NCBI GenBank assembly: GCA_036734085.1
Contig: DAIMZF010000080.1
Span: forward strand, 1-14,602
Reading direction: 5' to 3'
Length of the DNA stretch: 14,602 nucleotides
From: J038 sp036734085
GTDB lineage: Bacteria > Chloroflexota > Anaerolineae > Aggregatilineales > Phototrophicaceae
Shown here: piece after piece, positions 12,698 through 14,602 of the stretch
How the letters are laid out: each line of letters begins with the position of its first letter
How positions within the stretch are numbered: the stretch's first letter is position 1
Notes under the pieces: model-generated
Told to the model about the DNA's origin: nothing
The model's input: only the letters and a program-made list of their open reading frames with translations
Database searches by the model: none
Translations under genes and position numbers: made by a program

Positions 12698-12959
12698 ATG
12701 GGCAAACATTACAACAGCAAAAAACGCGCCCGTCGCTTGTTCCGCCAGATGGCAGAACTCCACGACCGCCTGACCGACTCCGCGCTGGAAATCGCCTGCG
12801 CCATCACGGAACGTATCGAAGACGCACCCCTTAATCAACTCTCCTCCGCGCTTGGGGTCGTCGTGGATCGCATGGTCAAGCTCGATGAATACATGCAGTC
12901 CCGCCACCAAAGCCAACACCCGCCCGACCCATCACAAGAAAGGACGTTCCGTGTCGAAT
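12698..12959 (+). CDS. Small protein upstream of terminase (possible small terminase subunit), cut by gap
   Basis: An ATG at 12698 stands behind a very strong ribosome site (AAAGGAGG, 5 bases away). The readable 87 residues begin MGKHYNSKKRARRLFRQMAE and are helical and charged, with 'LHDRLTDSALEIACAITERIED' and 'LGVVVDRMVKLDEYMQSR'. They end at the N run. A small helical protein directly before a large terminase is where a small terminase subunit would be expected, but I see no diagnostic motif. If the 55-base duplication around the N run is collapsed, this frame does not join the terminase. It continues in another frame (RTFRVEFEYDGQVHTTPPWP...) to a stop at 13456-13458, overlapping the terminase by about 350 bases. 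Confidence 0.6.
12905..12959 (+). repeat. 55-bp sequence left of the N gap, identical to 13060-13114
   Basis: All 55 bases before the 100-N run equal the 55 bases after it. An overlap of exactly 55 is a common assembler k-mer length, so this is most likely one copy counted twice rather than a biological repeat. Confidence 0.97.
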
Positions 12960-13059
12960 NNNNNNNNNNNNNNNNNNNNNNNNNNNNNNNNNNNNNNNNN
13001 NNNNNNNNNNNNNNNNNNNNNNNNNNNNNNNNNNNNNNNNNNNNNNNNNNNNNNNNNNN
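12960..13059. other. Assembly gap of exactly 100 N, probably spurious
   Basis: A round 100-N spacer is a scaffolder placeholder for a gap of unknown size. Because the flanks share their terminal 55 bases, the two contigs probably overlap and nothing is missing. The corrected sequence would be shorter by 155 bases. Confidence 0.9.
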
Positions 13060-13114
13060 CACCAAAGCCAACACCCGCCCGACCCATCACAAGAAAGGAC
13101 GTTCCGTGTCGAAT
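13060..13114 (+). repeat. 55-bp sequence right of the N gap, identical to 12905-12959
   Basis: This is the second appearance of the 55-base contig-end overlap. It includes the ribosome site AAAGGA (13094-13099) and the GTG start of the terminase. Confidence 0.97.
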
Positions 13115-14341
13115 TTGAATACGACGGTCAGGTTCACACTACCCCACCCTGGCCAACTGCGGATTCTCAACAGTCCCCACCGCTTCCGGGTGGTGGCCTG
13201 TGGCCGCCGCTTTGGCAAGACGGAGACCGGCAAGATAGCCCTGCTCAACCTGGCCCTGATGCACCGCCGCACGACATGGTGGCTCAGCCCGACTTACCCC
13301 ATGGCCAGCCAGGTTTGGCGCGACTTCAAATACATGATTCGCCCCATGATGACACCGGGTCGCAGTCCGTCCCAGACCCCCGTCATCAGCGAGACCGAGC
13401 GCCGCATCGACTTTCCCGACGGCGGGAGCATCACCATCAAAAGCACCCACCATCCTGACCTCCTGCGGGGTGCAGGGCTGGATTTTGCCGTGCTGGATGA
13501 AGCCGCCTTCATGGAGCCGTCCGTCTGGCCGTCTGTCGTCCGCCCGATGTTGCTGGAACGGCGCGGCGGCGCGATGTTCCTCTCCACACCCTTCGGGCGC
13601 AATTGGTTCTGGCATCTCTTTAAGCTCGGCCTGGATGCTCACCAGCCGGAATGGGCGTCATTCCATTTCACATCGGCGGATAACCCGCGCATCCCGCCGG
13701 AAGAACTGGACATCATCCGCGCCACCACGCCGGAGCGCGTCTTTAAGGAAGAATACCTCGCCCACTTCAGCGACGACGCCGGGCAGGTCTTCCGCAACAT
13801 TCACGCGATGGCGACCGCCCCACGCGGCACGCTTCCCATCGCCGGGCGGCGTTATGTCGCCGGTGTGGATTGGGGGCGCGAGCAGGATTACACCGCCATC
13901 GCCATCATAGACGCCGATGCAAGCGCCCTCGTCGCCCTCGACCGCTTTAACGGCATCGGCTGGGATTTGCAACGCGGGCGCTTAAAAGCCCTGTGCGACC
14001 TCTGGCAACCTGCCGTCATCTATGCGGAGGAGAACAGCATCGGCGCGGTCAATATCGAAGCACTCCAGGCGGAAGGCTTGCCCGTGCGCCCCTTTGCCAC
14101 CACCGCCCGCAGTAAACCCGCCCTCATTCAGGGCTTGGCGCTGGCCTTAGAACGTGCGGAGCTAACCCTGCTGGATGATGAAGTCCTCAAGGGCGAGCTT
14201 GCCGCTTACTTGCTGGAACGCCTGCCCGGTGGGGGCTACCGCTACACCGCGCCTTCCGGCGGCCACGACGACACCGTGATTGCCACCGCGCTGGCCTGGC
14301 ACGCTGTCCGTCAAGGCGGCTTCCATGTAGATTTCCTGTAG
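13106..14341 (+). CDS. Phage-type large terminase subunit (TerL)
   Basis: The chosen start is GTG 13106, six bases after AAAGGA, which gives 411 residues; a longer reading through the N run is artefactual. The ATPase domain opens 'FTLPHPGQLRILNSPHRFRVVACGRRFGKTETG', with Walker A at residues 32-39. It continues with Walker B 'FAVLDEA' (D131, E132) and the coupling motif 'MFLSTPFGRNWFW' (S160-T161). The C-terminal RNase H-like nuclease has its metal acids in 'VAGVDWGREQDYTAIAII' (D255), 'IYAEENSIG' (E308 or E309) and 'GGHDDTVIATALAW' (D388/D389). All key residues of both activities are intact, so the protein could cut and translocate viral DNA into a prohead. No portal gene follows within the window. 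Its TAG stop falls inside a palindromic-repeat-like sequence. Confidence 0.93.
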   Translation: MSNLNTTVRFTLPHPGQLRILNSPHRFRVVACGRRFGKTETGKIALLNLALMHRRTTWWLSPTYPMASQVWRDFKYMIRPMMTPGRSPSQTPVISETERRIDFPDGGSITIKSTHHPDLLRGAGLDFAVLDEAAFMEPSVWPSVVRPMLLERRGGAMFLSTPFGRNWFWHLFKLGLDAHQPEWASFHFTSADNPRIPPEELDIIRATTPERVFKEEYLAHFSDDAGQVFRNIHAMATAPRGTLPIAGRRYVAGVDWGREQDYTAIAIIDADASALVALDRFNGIGWDLQRGRLKALCDLWQPAVIYAEENSIGAVNIEALQAEGLPVRPFATTARSKPALIQGLALALERAELTLLDDEVLKGELAAYLLERLPGGGYRYTAPSGGHDDTVIATALAWHAVRQGGFHVDFL

Positions 14342-14361
14342 AGGCACGACCCATCGCGCCC
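14338..14361. repeat. Degenerate palindromic element overlapping the terL stop codon
   Basis: GTAGAGGCACGACCCATCGC then GCCC is a diverged family member. The TAG stop of terL (14339-14341) is its second to fourth base. Confidence 0.6.
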
Positions 14362-14580
14362 ACGCATGTTAAGCCTGAACATGCCGCACTTTTACAACTT
14401 AATACCCATGCACCCGCACACATCACACCCATTTAACCGGGATAGCCCCCTGCCAAATAGGAGACATGGCCCATCTGCGCCGCCGACCTTTGTTATAAAA
14501 TTATGGGCAGATAACACAAGGTATTGTTCGTATGGTCACGCTAAAACGAATGCTAATGTATATATCGCTCCCATGCTAAC
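14362..14580. other. Non-coding stretch after terL
   Basis: There is no convincing gene here. An inverted pair TGTTAT (14491-14496) and ATAACA (14511-14516) flanks an AT-rich TATAAAATTAT segment. It could be a promoter or operator for a gene beyond the window, but no good -35/-10 pair was found. A 72-codon ORF across it lacks a ribosome site and family resemblance. Confidence 0.3.
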
Positions 14581-14602
14581 GTAGCGGCACGATAACACCG
14601 TG
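14581..14602. repeat. Palindromic intergenic element at the window edge (partial)
   Basis: GTAGCGGCACGATAACACCG then TG is a diverged left arm and start of the right arm, cut by the window end. Confidence 0.55.

Noticed and set aside
12698..14341. A single 547-codon ORF joining the small gene to the terminase
   Set aside because: It is open only because the N run is read as unknown codons; the 55-base duplicated flanks show that the frames are joined artificially, and terL has its own GTG start and ribosome site.
14366..14584. 72-codon ORF after terL as a phage gene
   Set aside because: It has no ribosome site, no recognisable motif and a low-complexity composition, and it runs into a repeat element.

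Overview
The window looks like a metagenome-derived or draft scaffold from a moderately GC-rich bacterium, most likely a Chloroflexota (Anaerolineae-like) lineage. That guess rests on protein style, Shine-Dalgarno-led genes and a dense family of GTAGGGGCACG-type palindromic intergenic repeats; no rRNA or marker gene is present to prove it. A run of 100 N (12960-13059) shows that it is a scaffold.

Left part (1-6155) is a cluster of small regulator-plus-enzyme units with no palindromic repeats. A MerR/GyrI-type regulator and a truncated VOC (glyoxalase-fold) protein form a minus-strand operon behind a typical MerR promoter with a 19-bp spacer. Divergent from it, a TetR-type regulator with two perfect operators around its own promoter leads into a DUF418 membrane protein and a flavin amine oxidase. 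Next come a divergent alpha/beta hydrolase and a second TetR-type regulator. These two lie between two identical 78-bp direct repeats. The first repeat is the 3' end of the amine oxidase gene; the second supplies the last two codons and the stop of the tetR gene.

Middle part (6156-11299) holds a SAM-methyltransferase-like protein, then two minus-strand NAD(P)-binding enzymes (a sugar-nucleotide epimerase/dehydratase and a short-chain dehydrogenase), then a CPA1-type cation/proton antiporter fused to a rhodanese domain. Between the dehydrogenase and the antiporter lies the most interesting segment: a promoter, a nested multi-stem fold with a UUCG hairpin, and an intrinsic terminator. Together they outline an unassigned RNA of about 170 nt. 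It contains a 14-nt match to the complement of the 16S rRNA 3' end and an 11-codon ORF.

Right part (11300-14602) has two adjacent minus-strand small 2TM proteins that look like paralogs with a shared soluble tail, then a repeat-rich non-coding stretch, then a small gene and a phage-type large terminase (TerL). The apparent long ORF joining the last two is an artefact: the 55 bases on either side of the N run are identical, so the two contigs probably overlap and the gap is not real. No portal or other phage gene follows TerL in the remaining 261 bases, so it is either an orphan or the edge of a prophage.
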